From the NCBI GenBank assembly GCA_943914435.1, contig CALUBY010000001.1, positions 1 to 51,876 of the forward strand: a stretch of 51,876 nt of DNA, in the 5' to 3' direction. The position numbers and the translations under genes were made by a program. The DNA is from an uncultured bacterium. Its GTDB lineage: Bacteria > Patescibacteriota > Minisyncoccia > Phycocordibacterales > Phycocordibacteraceae. Shown here in pieces: positions 1 to 8,214 of the stretch. Within the stretch, counting starts at the first letter, position 1, and each line of letters starts with the position of its first letter. The notes beneath the pieces were generated by a model. That model searched no databases and was not told the origin of the DNA. It saw only the letters and a program-made list of their open reading frames with translations.

Positions 1-66
1 GTGCTTTTATATATACTTATCTTAAATCCAGCACTTCTTTATGTAAGGATAGATACCCTTACGAGA

Positions 67-1590
67 ATGCACGCAGAGAATGAAGCTCCCAAAGGATATG
101 CCTCTGTGCTCGCGGCCCAGCCTCTTGGAAGTGGTGCAGAGCTAGTCAGTATTGAGGTCGACCTATCACGTGGATTACATTCGTTCTCGATTGTAGGACT
201 TGCAGACAAGGCCGTTGAAGAGGCCCGTGACCGTGTTTCAAGCGCGATACGTCACAGCGGATTTACGTCTCCAAAATCTGAGAATCAACGCATTGTGCTT
301 TCTCTCTCACCTGCAGACTTAAAAAAGGAAGGTTCACATTACGACCTGGCTCTTGCCGTCTGCTACCTAGCTGCCGCCGGACATATAGAACTTCCCGCGG
401 TCTCCTCTCTCTTCATTGGTGAACTTGCACTCGACGGAACCCTTCGTCCTGTTCGTGGAGTTCTTCCGCAACTCATACGTGGAAAATCTGCGGGAGTAGC
501 GTGTGCTTATGTTGTACCGGAGAATGCAGAGGAGGCCTCCTTGGTTCGAGACATAGACATATATGCACCACGTACTCTAAAAGAGCTTACGGCACATCTT
601 AAAGGCACAGAAATAATGAGTCCCTATGTCCGTGAAAATATACTACCTCCCATTTCAAGTCACACAAACCTACGCGATGTGAAGGGGCAGGAGAGTGCAA
701 AACGCGCGCTCCTCATCGCAGCAGTAGGTCAGCACAATATCGTACTCTATGGTCCACCAGGAACAGGGAAGACCATGCTTGCTCGTGCACTACCAAGCAT
801 CCTGCCGCCCCTTACAGACGAGGACATGCTTGAGGTAACCGCAATTCATTCAACAGCGGGGCATCTGCCGGAAGGAGGTGCCGTTCGCTGGCCACCCTTA
901 CGGGCCCCACACCACACCATCTCCCATGCAGCGATGGTTGGGGGAGGGACCTATCCAAAACCTGGCGAAATTACCCTCGCACACAAAGGTGTGCTTTTTC
1001 TCGACGAATTCGCTGAGTTTGATACACGAACTCTTGAAGCACTTCGCCAGCCTCTTGAAGAACGGATGGTAACCGTTGCGCGTACTCGTGGCTCTTTTAC
1101 GTTTCCTGCTGATTGCATGCTCGTGGCAGCCATGAATCCTGCCGAGACTCTTTCCTATGACACTGGCGTTGACGTGCGACATGCTCTTAAACAGGCTCGT
1201 AAAATATCACGTCCTATCATCGATCGTTTAGATATTTGGATAGAAGTACCTCACCTACCTCACGAAGATCTGGCGCGTCTTCCCGACGGAGAGTCGTCCG
1301 AAGACGTTCGCACAAAGGTGGAGAAGGCACGCTCACGCAGCCTCGTGCGTGGAATCACAAACGCACAGCTTTCTGCTCGCTTACTTGATGAGGTGGGTGA
1401 ATTTCTTCCCGAAGCAACCGAAACATTAATCAAATCAGCGACGAGACTTTCACTTTCACCAAGATTATATCAACGCATGCGTCGTGTGGCGCGCACCATA
1501 GCTGATCTCGCCGACTCTGATTCCGTTGAGCCTGCACACGTACTTGAAGCACTACAGTATCGGCCACGCGGATTACTTGGATTTGAATAG
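67..1590 (+). CDS. comM: ComM/YifB-family Mg-chelatase-like AAA+ ATPase
   Basis: A AAA+ ATPase of the ComM (YifB) family. In transforming bacteria ComM is a hexameric helicase that extends branch migration of incoming DNA during recombination. An N-terminal Lon-protease-like fold region (VDLSRGLHSFSIVGLADKAV) is followed by Walker A GPPGTGKT (residues 229-236), Walker B FLDE (311-314) and the C-terminal Mg-chelatase domain. The ATG at 67 is chosen because the homologous reading begins just after it; the frame stays open upstream to the window edge, so an earlier start cannot be excluded. At 507 residues it has normal family length. Together with the type IV pilus genes in this window it hints at natural transformation, which is inference. 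Confidence 0.93.
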   Translation: MHAENEAPKGYASVLAAQPLGSGAELVSIEVDLSRGLHSFSIVGLADKAVEEARDRVSSAIRHSGFTSPKSENQRIVLSLSPADLKKEGSHYDLALAVCYLAAAGHIELPAVSSLFIGELALDGTLRPVRGVLPQLIRGKSAGVACAYVVPENAEEASLVRDIDIYAPRTLKELTAHLKGTEIMSPYVRENILPPISSHTNLRDVKGQESAKRALLIAAVGQHNIVLYGPPGTGKTMLARALPSILPPLTDEDMLEVTAIHSTAGHLPEGGAVRWPPLRAPHHTISHAAMVGGGTYPKPGEITLAHKGVLFLDEFAEFDTRTLEALRQPLEERMVTVARTRGSFTFPADCMLVAAMNPAETLSYDTGVDVRHALKQARKISRPIIDRLDIWIEVPHLPHEDLARLPDGESSEDVRTKVEKARSRSLVRGITNAQLSARLLDEVGEFLPEATETLIKSATRLSLSPRLYQRMRRVARTIADLADSDSVEPAHVLEALQYRPRGLLGFE

Positions 1591-1616
1591 AAAAACCCGC
1601 ATGGATGCGGGTTTTT
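1591..1616. terminator. Bidirectional intrinsic terminator
   Basis: A 12-bp perfect stem (arms 1591-1602 and 1605-1616) with an A-tract on one side and a T-tract on the other. It lies between two convergent genes and can serve both. The GC core is CCCGCAT / ATGCGGG. Confidence 0.9.
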
Positions 1617-1635
1617 CTATGACTACCTTGCTCGA

Positions 1636-2811
1636 CTACGAACCAAAGGGGTTCTTTGCTCCTCGAACCTCAAAGTGAAGATGGTATCCGGTCGCCTGGC
1701 CAGTGTTACCTACCGTACCGATGTTCTGCCCACGCACCACTTTCTCACCCACCGATACCGCATCCGTATTCATATGAGCATAGAGGGTCTGGACCCCATT
1801 GCCATGATCAATCACTACGTAGTTTCCATATCCACCGTTCCATCCACCCACGCGCGAAACAATGACCGTACCGGCTGCGGCTGCATTAATAGGGGAGCCG
1901 TTAGGTGCCGCGATATCAACACCGTTCCATCCATGGATACCCTGCGACAGACGGCCTGATGGTGCTGGATTAGCGAATGAGCTTGAGAAGGAACCGTCAG
2001 AGGTATTTCCTGTGGCCTTCACCGCGCCAATACTTCCTCCTGTTTTTACTGAAGATGAGCTACCAGAGGTGCTTGTTTTCGCTTTTGTTGAGGTCGTCTT
2101 TGCTGGAGCCTGCGCAATTTCTCCTCCAGGGATAATGACGGTTGCTCCTTTTACCAGGTCATCAATTGAGCTCAAGCCATTATATGAAGCGATTTCCTCG
2201 GCATCCGAGTTGTAATCCCTTGCAAGAGAGGCGAGGGTTTCACCGCTCTTTACCGTGTGACGAATACCCGATACCGGAAGAATGATGAGCGTCATGCCCT
2301 CATGGAGACCGTTCTTATCGATATTATTTGCCCAAAGGATGGTATTTCCTGACACATTGAACATGTCAGCAATTTCTGACAATGAGTCACCGTCACGGAC
2401 CACGTACGTACTAATACGGCCACTACCAGCGTTTCGATCAATGTCAGCAATGGTTCCCTCAGGACCCGTGTAGGCAATAAGCGCAGAGCCATTAGTGAGC
2501 GCAATACCCCCGCGACCCTTTGCGGGGTTTGGGTCTGGGTTCACGGCAGCCTGCAACAAATCAAGGCTACTGTCATGAACCATAGGTACCGTAGAACCAC
2601 CCCTCGAAGCGTTTGTTACAGAAAATGGCCAGAATGCGCTTGCGGCACTTGGCATGAGGGCGATTCCTATCCCCAAAAGGAGGCTTGCGGCGATTAAGGC
2701 GCCAGGAATCCAGTATGCATTCAGGTCAGCTGCTTTGGTAGCTCGACCGGAAAGTTTCAGAGGGTCTATAATAGGGGAACGAAGGGTATTCAGCGTTTCT
2801 TCATAGTACAA
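1636..2811 (-). CDS. Membrane-anchored LysM-LysM-M23 (LytM-like) envelope protein
   Basis: Cell-wall protein. A cytoplasmic N-terminus is followed by a membrane segment (about 33-58), two LysM peptidoglycan-binding domains (about 136-179 and 185-227), a Ser/Thr-rich linker (234-282) and a C-terminal M23/LytM domain (about 285-391). M23 enzymes are zinc endopeptidases that cut peptidoglycan cross-links. The downstream HLH pair (H377, H379), H346 and D299 are present, but the first zinc ligand of the HxGxD motif is Trp295 (WNGVD), with a His two residues earlier. It may therefore be a non-catalytic hydrolase activator like NlpD or EnvC, or use a shifted ligand. The frame starts with TTG at 2811; there is no in-frame ATG before the membrane segment, so the start is uncertain. 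Confidence 0.85.
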   Translation of the reverse strand: MYYEETLNTLRSPIIDPLKLSGRATKAADLNAYWIPGALIAASLLLGIGIALMPSAASAFWPFSVTNASRGGSTVPMVHDSSLDLLQAAVNPDPNPAKGRGGIALTNGSALIAYTGPEGTIADIDRNAGSGRISTYVVRDGDSLSEIADMFNVSGNTILWANNIDKNGLHEGMTLIILPVSGIRHTVKSGETLASLARDYNSDAEEIASYNGLSSIDDLVKGATVIIPGGEIAQAPAKTTSTKAKTSTSGSSSSVKTGGSIGAVKATGNTSDGSFSSSFANPAPSGRLSQGIHGWNGVDIAAPNGSPINAAAAGTVIVSRVGGWNGGYGNYVVIDHGNGVQTLYAHMNTDAVSVGEKVVRGQNIGTVGNTGQATGYHLHFEVRGAKNPFGS

Positions 2812-2889
2812 AAATGGCGTACATAAGCCATTTCTTGCGTATCAGCGTATCGGACGATGAAGGTAGTATAAACGCTTATGAGATGTGGT

Positions 2890-2914
2890 CAACCACTCTT
2901 CCGGAGGAGTGTTG
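2890..2914. other. Stem-loop in the M23-uvrD divergent spacer
   Basis: An imperfect inverted repeat (2890-2898 with 2907-2914, one bulged base) in the 160-bp spacer between divergent genes. A second inverted repeat, AAATGGC / GCCATTT (2812-2833), lies next to the M23 start. No gene or known RNA is recognised here. Confidence 0.4.
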
Positions 2915-2935
2915 AGAGCGCTTTTTGCTCTTATT

Positions 2936-2964
2936 TTGGGACCTTTGGAAGAGCGCGGTATAGT
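2936..2964 (+). promoter_or_regulatory. Promoter of the uvrD-rsmA operon
   Basis: TTGGGA (2936-2941), a 17-bp spacer, then TATAGT (2959-2964). The ATG follows 9 bases after the -10, so the leader is nearly absent. Confidence 0.6.
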
Positions 2965-2973
2965 GAGTAGAGC

Positions 2974-4881
2974 ATGCAGCACCTCGACGGACTTAATGGA
3001 GCACAGCGCGAGGCAGTCCTTGCGACATCGGGACCCGTGTCAGTCCTTGCGGGAGCCGGATCAGGAAAGACCCGCGTTCTAACCACCCGTATATATCACC
3101 TTATTAAGGAAGGAGTGCCCGCGGAAAAGATTCTCGCCGTAACATTCACCAACAAAGCCGCACGCGAAATGCGCGAGCGTCTCAGTCATCGCCTCGGCGA
3201 CGGTCCACTGCCGTTTGTGGCTACGTTCCATGGACTAGGCCGAGAGATTTTGCAGCGATACGGCTCACGTATTGGTATTCCAAAGTATTTTACAATCTTT
3301 GACCGAGATGACTCCAAGTCGGCGATTCGCCAGGTTCTCAAAGAAATGGACATTGATCCAAAGGAAATGAATCCAAACTTTGTCCTCTCGCGAATATCCA
3401 AGGAGAAGGGGGAGGGATCAAACCCGGCAGCGTTCCGGGAAAAGTATGCGCAGAAGAGTTTTCAGTTACGGGTGATTGCAGAAGTCTGGCCACGCTATGA
3501 GGCAATTGTGCGCAAGGAGAAGGCGCTCGACTTTGACGACCTCATTTCTCTTCCCGTACACCTTCTTCGCGATCATGATGATATCCGCGCACAGGCAGAA
3601 CAGCTTTATAGCCACATTCATGTAGATGAGTTCCAGGACACAAACGAACTACAAGGAAAACTCGCAGGGTATCTTTCAGCAACTCATCACAATCTGTTTG
3701 TCGTGGGCGACATTGATCAAACTATTTACACCTGGCGCGGAGCGACTATTGAGAATCTTCTTGAATTTGAACAGAAGTATCCTAATGCAAAAACAATTGT
3801 GCTTGCACACAACTATCGTTCTACTAAAACCATTGTTGCTGCAGGTAACCAGATTATTGAGAAGAACCAGAACCGTAAAGATAAGCACGCCGTAACGGAC
3901 AATCCCGATGGCGAACCTATTACGCTTCATGTCGCAAGAAACGCAGAGAGCGAGGCGCGGTGGATTGCACGAGAAGCCAAGAGAATGATGGAGAGCGGTA
4001 TTCCTCCCGAGGAAATTGCCGTTTTGTTCCGTACTAATTTCCAGTCACGCGTTCTTGAAGAGGCGTTTCTTTCAGAGGGCGTTCCGTATAAGGTTCTAGG
4101 TACACGGTTCCTCGACCGAAAGGAGGTGAAAGACGTACTCGCATGGGTTCGTCTTGCTCTTGACCCGGAAAGGGAGGTAGATCGCATGCGTGCAGTACAG
4201 GCACCAACACGCGGCATCGGAAAGGTGACCCTTGGAAAACTCGTTGAGGGTCGTAGAGATGATCTCAAGCCTGCAGAACGCACTAAAGTGGCTGCGTTTG
4301 AGGCAATTGTTGCCGAATTGAATGAGCTTTCAAAGATCGCTATACCGTCTGAGTTCGTAAAGCTTGTGATTGAAAAGTCAGGCATAGCAGCCGCTCTCCA
4401 AAAGGGAGGTGACGAGGACATGGAACGTCTTGAAAACGCAAAGGAGCTTGCGACTCTCGCAAGCCGTTATGACGGCATGCCGGGAGAGGAGGGCATTGCG
4501 GCTTTCCTTGCAGAGTCAGCCCTTGCGGGGGACCAAGACGAAATGGATGCGCCGGGCACAGTTGGCGTTACCCTTATGACCGTGCACGCTGCCAAAGGAC
4601 TTGAGTTCGACACGGTGTTCGTCGGAGGCATGGAGGAAGGACTCTTTCCTCATGAGGCCAGGGAAGGGGAGAAGCGTGACGAGGAGGAAGAGCGACGATT
4701 ATTCTATGTGGCAGTCACTCGAGCAAAGCGCAGACTTTTCCTCTCGCTCGCTACCGTACGTCGTATATATGGAACAGACTTTGCGTCGGAGCCGTCTTCC
4801 TTCATTCGAGACATTGATGATTCTCTTCTGCGGTTTACAGAGAGAGAAGACCCCTACGGCGAGCGTTTCATTTATATATAG
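2974..4881 (+). CDS. UvrD/PcrA-family superfamily 1 DNA helicase
   Basis: A 3'-5' ATP-dependent DNA helicase of the UvrD/Rep/PcrA type, acting in excision repair and in clearing proteins or stalled structures from DNA. All signature motifs are present: Q motif LNGAQREAV, Walker A AGAGSGKT (26-33), motif II VDEFQDTN (D218, E219), motif III region VGDIDQTIYTWRGA, motif IV HNYRST, motif V TVHAAKGLEFD and motif VI VAVTRAKR (R583). At 635 residues it is about 100 shorter than PcrA; it lacks the long C-terminal tail that binds RNA polymerase in PcrA/UvrD. It leads a two-gene operon with rsmA: TAG, two bases, ATG. UvrD, PcrA and Rep cannot be told apart from sequence alone. Confidence 0.95.
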   Translation: MQHLDGLNGAQREAVLATSGPVSVLAGAGSGKTRVLTTRIYHLIKEGVPAEKILAVTFTNKAAREMRERLSHRLGDGPLPFVATFHGLGREILQRYGSRIGIPKYFTIFDRDDSKSAIRQVLKEMDIDPKEMNPNFVLSRISKEKGEGSNPAAFREKYAQKSFQLRVIAEVWPRYEAIVRKEKALDFDDLISLPVHLLRDHDDIRAQAEQLYSHIHVDEFQDTNELQGKLAGYLSATHHNLFVVGDIDQTIYTWRGATIENLLEFEQKYPNAKTIVLAHNYRSTKTIVAAGNQIIEKNQNRKDKHAVTDNPDGEPITLHVARNAESEARWIAREAKRMMESGIPPEEIAVLFRTNFQSRVLEEAFLSEGVPYKVLGTRFLDRKEVKDVLAWVRLALDPEREVDRMRAVQAPTRGIGKVTLGKLVEGRRDDLKPAERTKVAAFEAIVAELNELSKIAIPSEFVKLVIEKSGIAAALQKGGDEDMERLENAKELATLASRYDGMPGEEGIAAFLAESALAGDQDEMDAPGTVGVTLMTVHAAKGLEFDTVFVGGMEEGLFPHEAREGEKRDEEEERRLFYVAVTRAKRRLFLSLATVRRIYGTDFASEPSSFIRDIDDSLLRFTEREDPYGERFIYI

Positions 4882-4883
4882 TC

Positions 4884-5684
4884 ATGGTCTTTGCCAAAAA
4901 ATCTCTCGGACAAAACTTTCTGATGCACCGGCAGACGGCTGAGCGCATTGTGAACGCGGCAAAGCTACCAAAGAATGCACTCGTACTTGAGGTAGGGCCG
5001 GGCACGGGGATGCTCACCAAGGAACTCCTGCGTGCAGGCATGCGCGTTAAGGCGGTTGAGGCTGATTTTGCTCTTATTCCCACACTTGAGGAAACGTTTA
5101 AGGAGGAGATAAAAGAAAAGCGTCTCGTTCTTACGGCAGCAGACATTCGTTCATTTGATACAGAAACTATTAGCGAGCCATACCATCTGGTGGCAAATAT
5201 TCCGTACTACATTACCGGTGAGATTATTCGTCAGTTTCTGACGGCAGCGAACCAACCACTCTCAATGACACTTCTCGTACAAAAAGAAGTGGCCGAGCGC
5301 ATTGCGCGTACTAAAAAGGAAAGCCTTCTGTCTCTTTCTGTAAAAGTGTACGGCACACCAGAATATGCCTTTACCGTACCGCGCGGCGCGTTCCTTCCTG
5401 CACCAAACGTTGACTCGGCAGTCCTTCACATTGCCGACATATCTAGGAAATCATTCACTCTTTTGGAAGAAGAGGCTCGATTCTTTGCTCTCATACGTGC
5501 GGGATTCGCCCAGAAACGAAAGCGCCTTATGAAGAACCTGGGAGAGCGTTTTGCAAAGGAGGATATCGCAGCAGCATGTAAGACTGCGGGACTAGACGAG
5601 AACGCACGCGCAGAAGATCTCTCGCTTGAGACATGGATGATTCTCACCCGAGCGATACAGACCCTGCCGAAAGAAGAAAACTAA
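4884..5684 (+). CDS. rsmA: 16S rRNA (adenine1518/1519-N6)-dimethyltransferase RsmA (KsgA)
   Basis: Dimethylates the two adjacent adenines in helix 45 at the 3' end of 16S rRNA with S-adenosylmethionine, a late step in small-subunit assembly. The N-terminus (KKSLGQNFL) is typical. The SAM-binding loop is EVGPGTGM, and the catalytic NIPY motif is at residues 105-108. Length (266) is normal. The start lies two bases after the uvrD stop with no Shine-Dalgarno sequence, so translation is probably coupled. A small inverted repeat (5689-5703) follows the gene. Confidence 0.96.
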   Translation: MVFAKKSLGQNFLMHRQTAERIVNAAKLPKNALVLEVGPGTGMLTKELLRAGMRVKAVEADFALIPTLEETFKEEIKEKRLVLTAADIRSFDTETISEPYHLVANIPYYITGEIIRQFLTAANQPLSMTLLVQKEVAERIARTKKESLLSLSVKVYGTPEYAFTVPRGAFLPAPNVDSAVLHIADISRKSFTLLEEEARFFALIRAGFAQKRKRLMKNLGERFAKEDIAAACKTAGLDENARAEDLSLETWMILTRAIQTLPKEEN

Positions 5685-5748
5685 TACACACCTATTATAG
5701 GTGCGTGAAGGATGGGTGAGTGTGCGTGCTATGATTTTGGTACGAAAT

Positions 5749-6747
5749 ATGGCTCATTCTAACCGCACTCTTCGAATTGGAATCGCATCAGTAATCGCCG
5801 TACTTATGGTTGTGGGCGCATACGGATTTTCAGGACCTAATCCTCTTTTTAACATTAGCCGAATTGCAGAAGCGCAGTCTTCAGAAGAGCTTCTGAGAGA
5901 ATACGCCGCAAAGGACAGTGACTTGGACGGTCTCCCTGACTGGCAGGAGGCACTCTACGGAACCGACCCCCTTAATCCTGAATCGTTCCAGGAAGGGATT
6001 CTTGATGGTGACGCAGTTTCCCAGGGACTTGTCGAACCAAAGGTTCGCGTCGCTGAACCAAACACTGAGACTGACATTGAGAGCATCCCAGGAATCACTC
6101 CGTCTTCGGACTCTCTCACAGACCGCTTCTCACGAGAGCTTCTCACGCAGTACCTAAGCAACCGCGGCACAACAGCCCCAACCAGCGCAGAAATCATATC
6201 CTTTGTTGAAAAAGGGATTCAGAACCTGAAAGCAGAGGCGGTATCTCCTCCTCGTTATACCCTTGCTGACGTATCAGTCTCAGGGGGCGTGGGCGCACAA
6301 TCACTTCAAACATACGCCGCAGAAGCAGAGACAGCTTTTGCACAGAATACCGTTTCCGCCGACAGAAATGAGCTCTCATACTTTGCAGACGCACTCAAAG
6401 ATGACGCTGCAGCACTCGAGAAAATCGAAGACATAAGCGCAGCATACGCAAATATAGCTGCGGCCATGATAGAGATTTCAGTACCAAACGAGGCAAGGCA
6501 GGCGCACCTCACTATCGTAAACGCGCTCATACACATGAGCGAGGCGAGTGCAGACATGGCCACTCTTAAAACCGACCCCGTGCGCGCACTGCTTGGCATT
6601 GGTCTCTACGATTCGTATGCGCAAGAACTAGTGTCTGGATTTGCAAACCTTAGCGGTGTCTTTACTGCACGTGAGGTAATGATTCCAGAAGGTGTTGGCG
6701 GTTATTACATAGTAAGAACTGCAAATAACGCAGCGACTAGCAACTAA
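5749..6747 (+). CDS. Membrane-anchored protein with a thrombospondin type-3-like calcium motif
   Basis: First gene of the secretion-like cluster. From the chosen ATG it has a short basic N-terminus, a membrane segment (about 8-28) and an outward-facing region. Residues 56-64 (DSDLDGLPD) followed by WQEALYGTDP match a thrombospondin type-3 / dockerin-like calcium-binding loop, common in exported proteins of Patescibacteria. The rest is Ala-rich and probably helical (roughly 160-310), with no catalytic motif that I can recognise. A -10-like TATGAT (5730-5735) precedes this ATG; a GTG at 5701 and an ATG at 5731 are possible earlier starts. The next gene follows its stop by two bases, which ties it to the cluster. 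Function unknown. Confidence 0.8.
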   Translation: MAHSNRTLRIGIASVIAVLMVVGAYGFSGPNPLFNISRIAEAQSSEELLREYAAKDSDLDGLPDWQEALYGTDPLNPESFQEGILDGDAVSQGLVEPKVRVAEPNTETDIESIPGITPSSDSLTDRFSRELLTQYLSNRGTTAPTSAEIISFVEKGIQNLKAEAVSPPRYTLADVSVSGGVGAQSLQTYAAEAETAFAQNTVSADRNELSYFADALKDDAAALEKIEDISAAYANIAAAMIEISVPNEARQAHLTIVNALIHMSEASADMATLKTDPVRALLGIGLYDSYAQELVSGFANLSGVFTAREVMIPEGVGGYYIVRTANNAATSN

Positions 6748-6749
6748 TC

Positions 6750-8207
6750 ATGGCAAAGAAAACTAAGACTGCACCGTTTCGGGTAAAGATAGCGGCAATA
6801 AGTCTAGCGGTTATCGTGTGTGGGAATCTCTCATTTCCCACCCGCGCTCACGCTGTACTGGGTGTTGGCGACATCGTAATTGATCCCACAAACCTGGTAC
6901 AAAATGTAATTTCAGCAACAAACGCTGCAGCTATATACACTAAAGACTATGTGCTCGATACCCTCGCATGGAAAGTTGGAGAGTTGGCGATTGAATCAAT
7001 CACCAAGAGCACTGTTAACTGGATTAACTCCGGCTTCAATGGCTCACCCGCCTTCGTCACCGACTTAAACCAAAACCTGCGCGGCGTTGGGGACGCGGTT
7101 GCAGCCCGGTTCTTTGATGAGCTTTCTCAACAGACCATCGCAACCACTCCATTCCAAGACAAGGTTCTTGATAACGTACGTCTTGCGTACTATCTACGCA
7201 CAAGCCCTGAATCTTTCTATACCAAGAATCCTTACACCCTTAATCAGGTAAGTCCCGATAGTCGTGCCTTCTTGAATGGAGACTTTAGTCAAGGCGGGTT
7301 TAACGCGCTTTTCGCAACATTCGTTAACCCTCAGAACAATCCCTACGGAGCACAGATGCTTGCAGACCAGGCACTACAGAACGCTGTCGAGAACGCAACA
7401 GGGAACCGTCTTGAAGAGCTTTCCTGGAACCGCGGTTTTCTATCATGGAGAGGAGATTGTCCTGAGACAAATACGGGCGGTGTCGTGAACACCGGAGGGG
7501 AGGAAGAGTGCGTAGGAGGCTCTATCAAAACACCCGGTTCAGTTATTATGGAGCAGCTCAATACACAGCTTGGCTCGGGTATTAATCGTCTTGTGTCTGC
7601 AGACGAGTTTAATGAAATTATTGGCGCACTTCTTAACCAACTTGCCTCTCAGGTGCTTGGTGGAAACAGTGGCGGACTTGCAGGCGTATCCCGACCCTCA
7701 ACCGGAGGGGGTGCATCTTTCCTCGAACAATCAACAAGCGGAAGCCAGACAACGGCTTCAGGCACAAACATTAGCGCGTCATTTAGAACAACCATTGCAA
7801 ACCAAAAGAAGTACGTCTCAGACTACCAGGCAAACTGGGAAAAGATTCGAGGTGCGGCAACTACCGCAAACGAACGTTGTGGCGCAGAGGGAAGCCCTAC
7901 CCCCGAGCAGGTTATTACGAGAGCAGCCGCAGCGCTTGTAAAAGCAGCAAACGCGACCGCAGCGCTCGACGCGCTTGAAGTGAAAATTAATGCAGCTACA
8001 GCAGCTGGAGGTAACCAAACCCTCGCACTACTTGCGGTTTCAGAGGAATATTCAGCACTTACCGCTTCCGATACCCTTCCTTCTGCAGAAGAGATTGCAG
8101 AGGCAGGAAGCGAAGCACAGGATACCGGTGACGCAGATGCTGTTTCGCTTTACACGCAAATGACTCGTCTCTCAAGCTCTCGAACGTGCAATACATCGGG
8201 AGGATAG
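6750..8207 (+). CDS. Exported protein with a TrbJ/VirB5-like N-terminus, secretion-like cluster
   Basis: A cleavable signal peptide is likely (basic start, hydrophobic core to about residue 28, Ala-x-Ala-like site). The next stretch (DIVIDPTNLVQNV) resembles the start of the mature part of TrbJ/VirB5-family proteins, which are minor pilus or surface components of type IV secretion systems. The remainder is mostly helical and low in complexity, with a Ser/Gly/Thr-rich stretch near the middle. It sits immediately before a VirB6/TrbL-like gene, the usual order of a VirB5-like and a VirB6-like partner. Assignment rests on the short N-terminal match and on context. Confidence 0.7.
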   Translation: MAKKTKTAPFRVKIAAISLAVIVCGNLSFPTRAHAVLGVGDIVIDPTNLVQNVISATNAAAIYTKDYVLDTLAWKVGELAIESITKSTVNWINSGFNGSPAFVTDLNQNLRGVGDAVAARFFDELSQQTIATTPFQDKVLDNVRLAYYLRTSPESFYTKNPYTLNQVSPDSRAFLNGDFSQGGFNALFATFVNPQNNPYGAQMLADQALQNAVENATGNRLEELSWNRGFLSWRGDCPETNTGGVVNTGGEEECVGGSIKTPGSVIMEQLNTQLGSGINRLVSADEFNEIIGALLNQLASQVLGGNSGGLAGVSRPSTGGGASFLEQSTSGSQTTASGTNISASFRTTIANQKKYVSDYQANWEKIRGAATTANERCGAEGSPTPEQVITRAAAALVKAANATAALDALEVKINAATAAGGNQTLALLAVSEEYSALTASDTLPSAEEIAEAGSEAQDTGDADAVSLYTQMTRLSSSRTCNTSGG

Positions 8208-8214
8208 AAGCTGT

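Noticed and set aside
2267..2811. Possible frameshift near the TTG start of the M23 protein
   Set aside because: The frame is open and coherent from TTG through the membrane segment and both LysM domains, with no broken homology; an unusual start is simpler.
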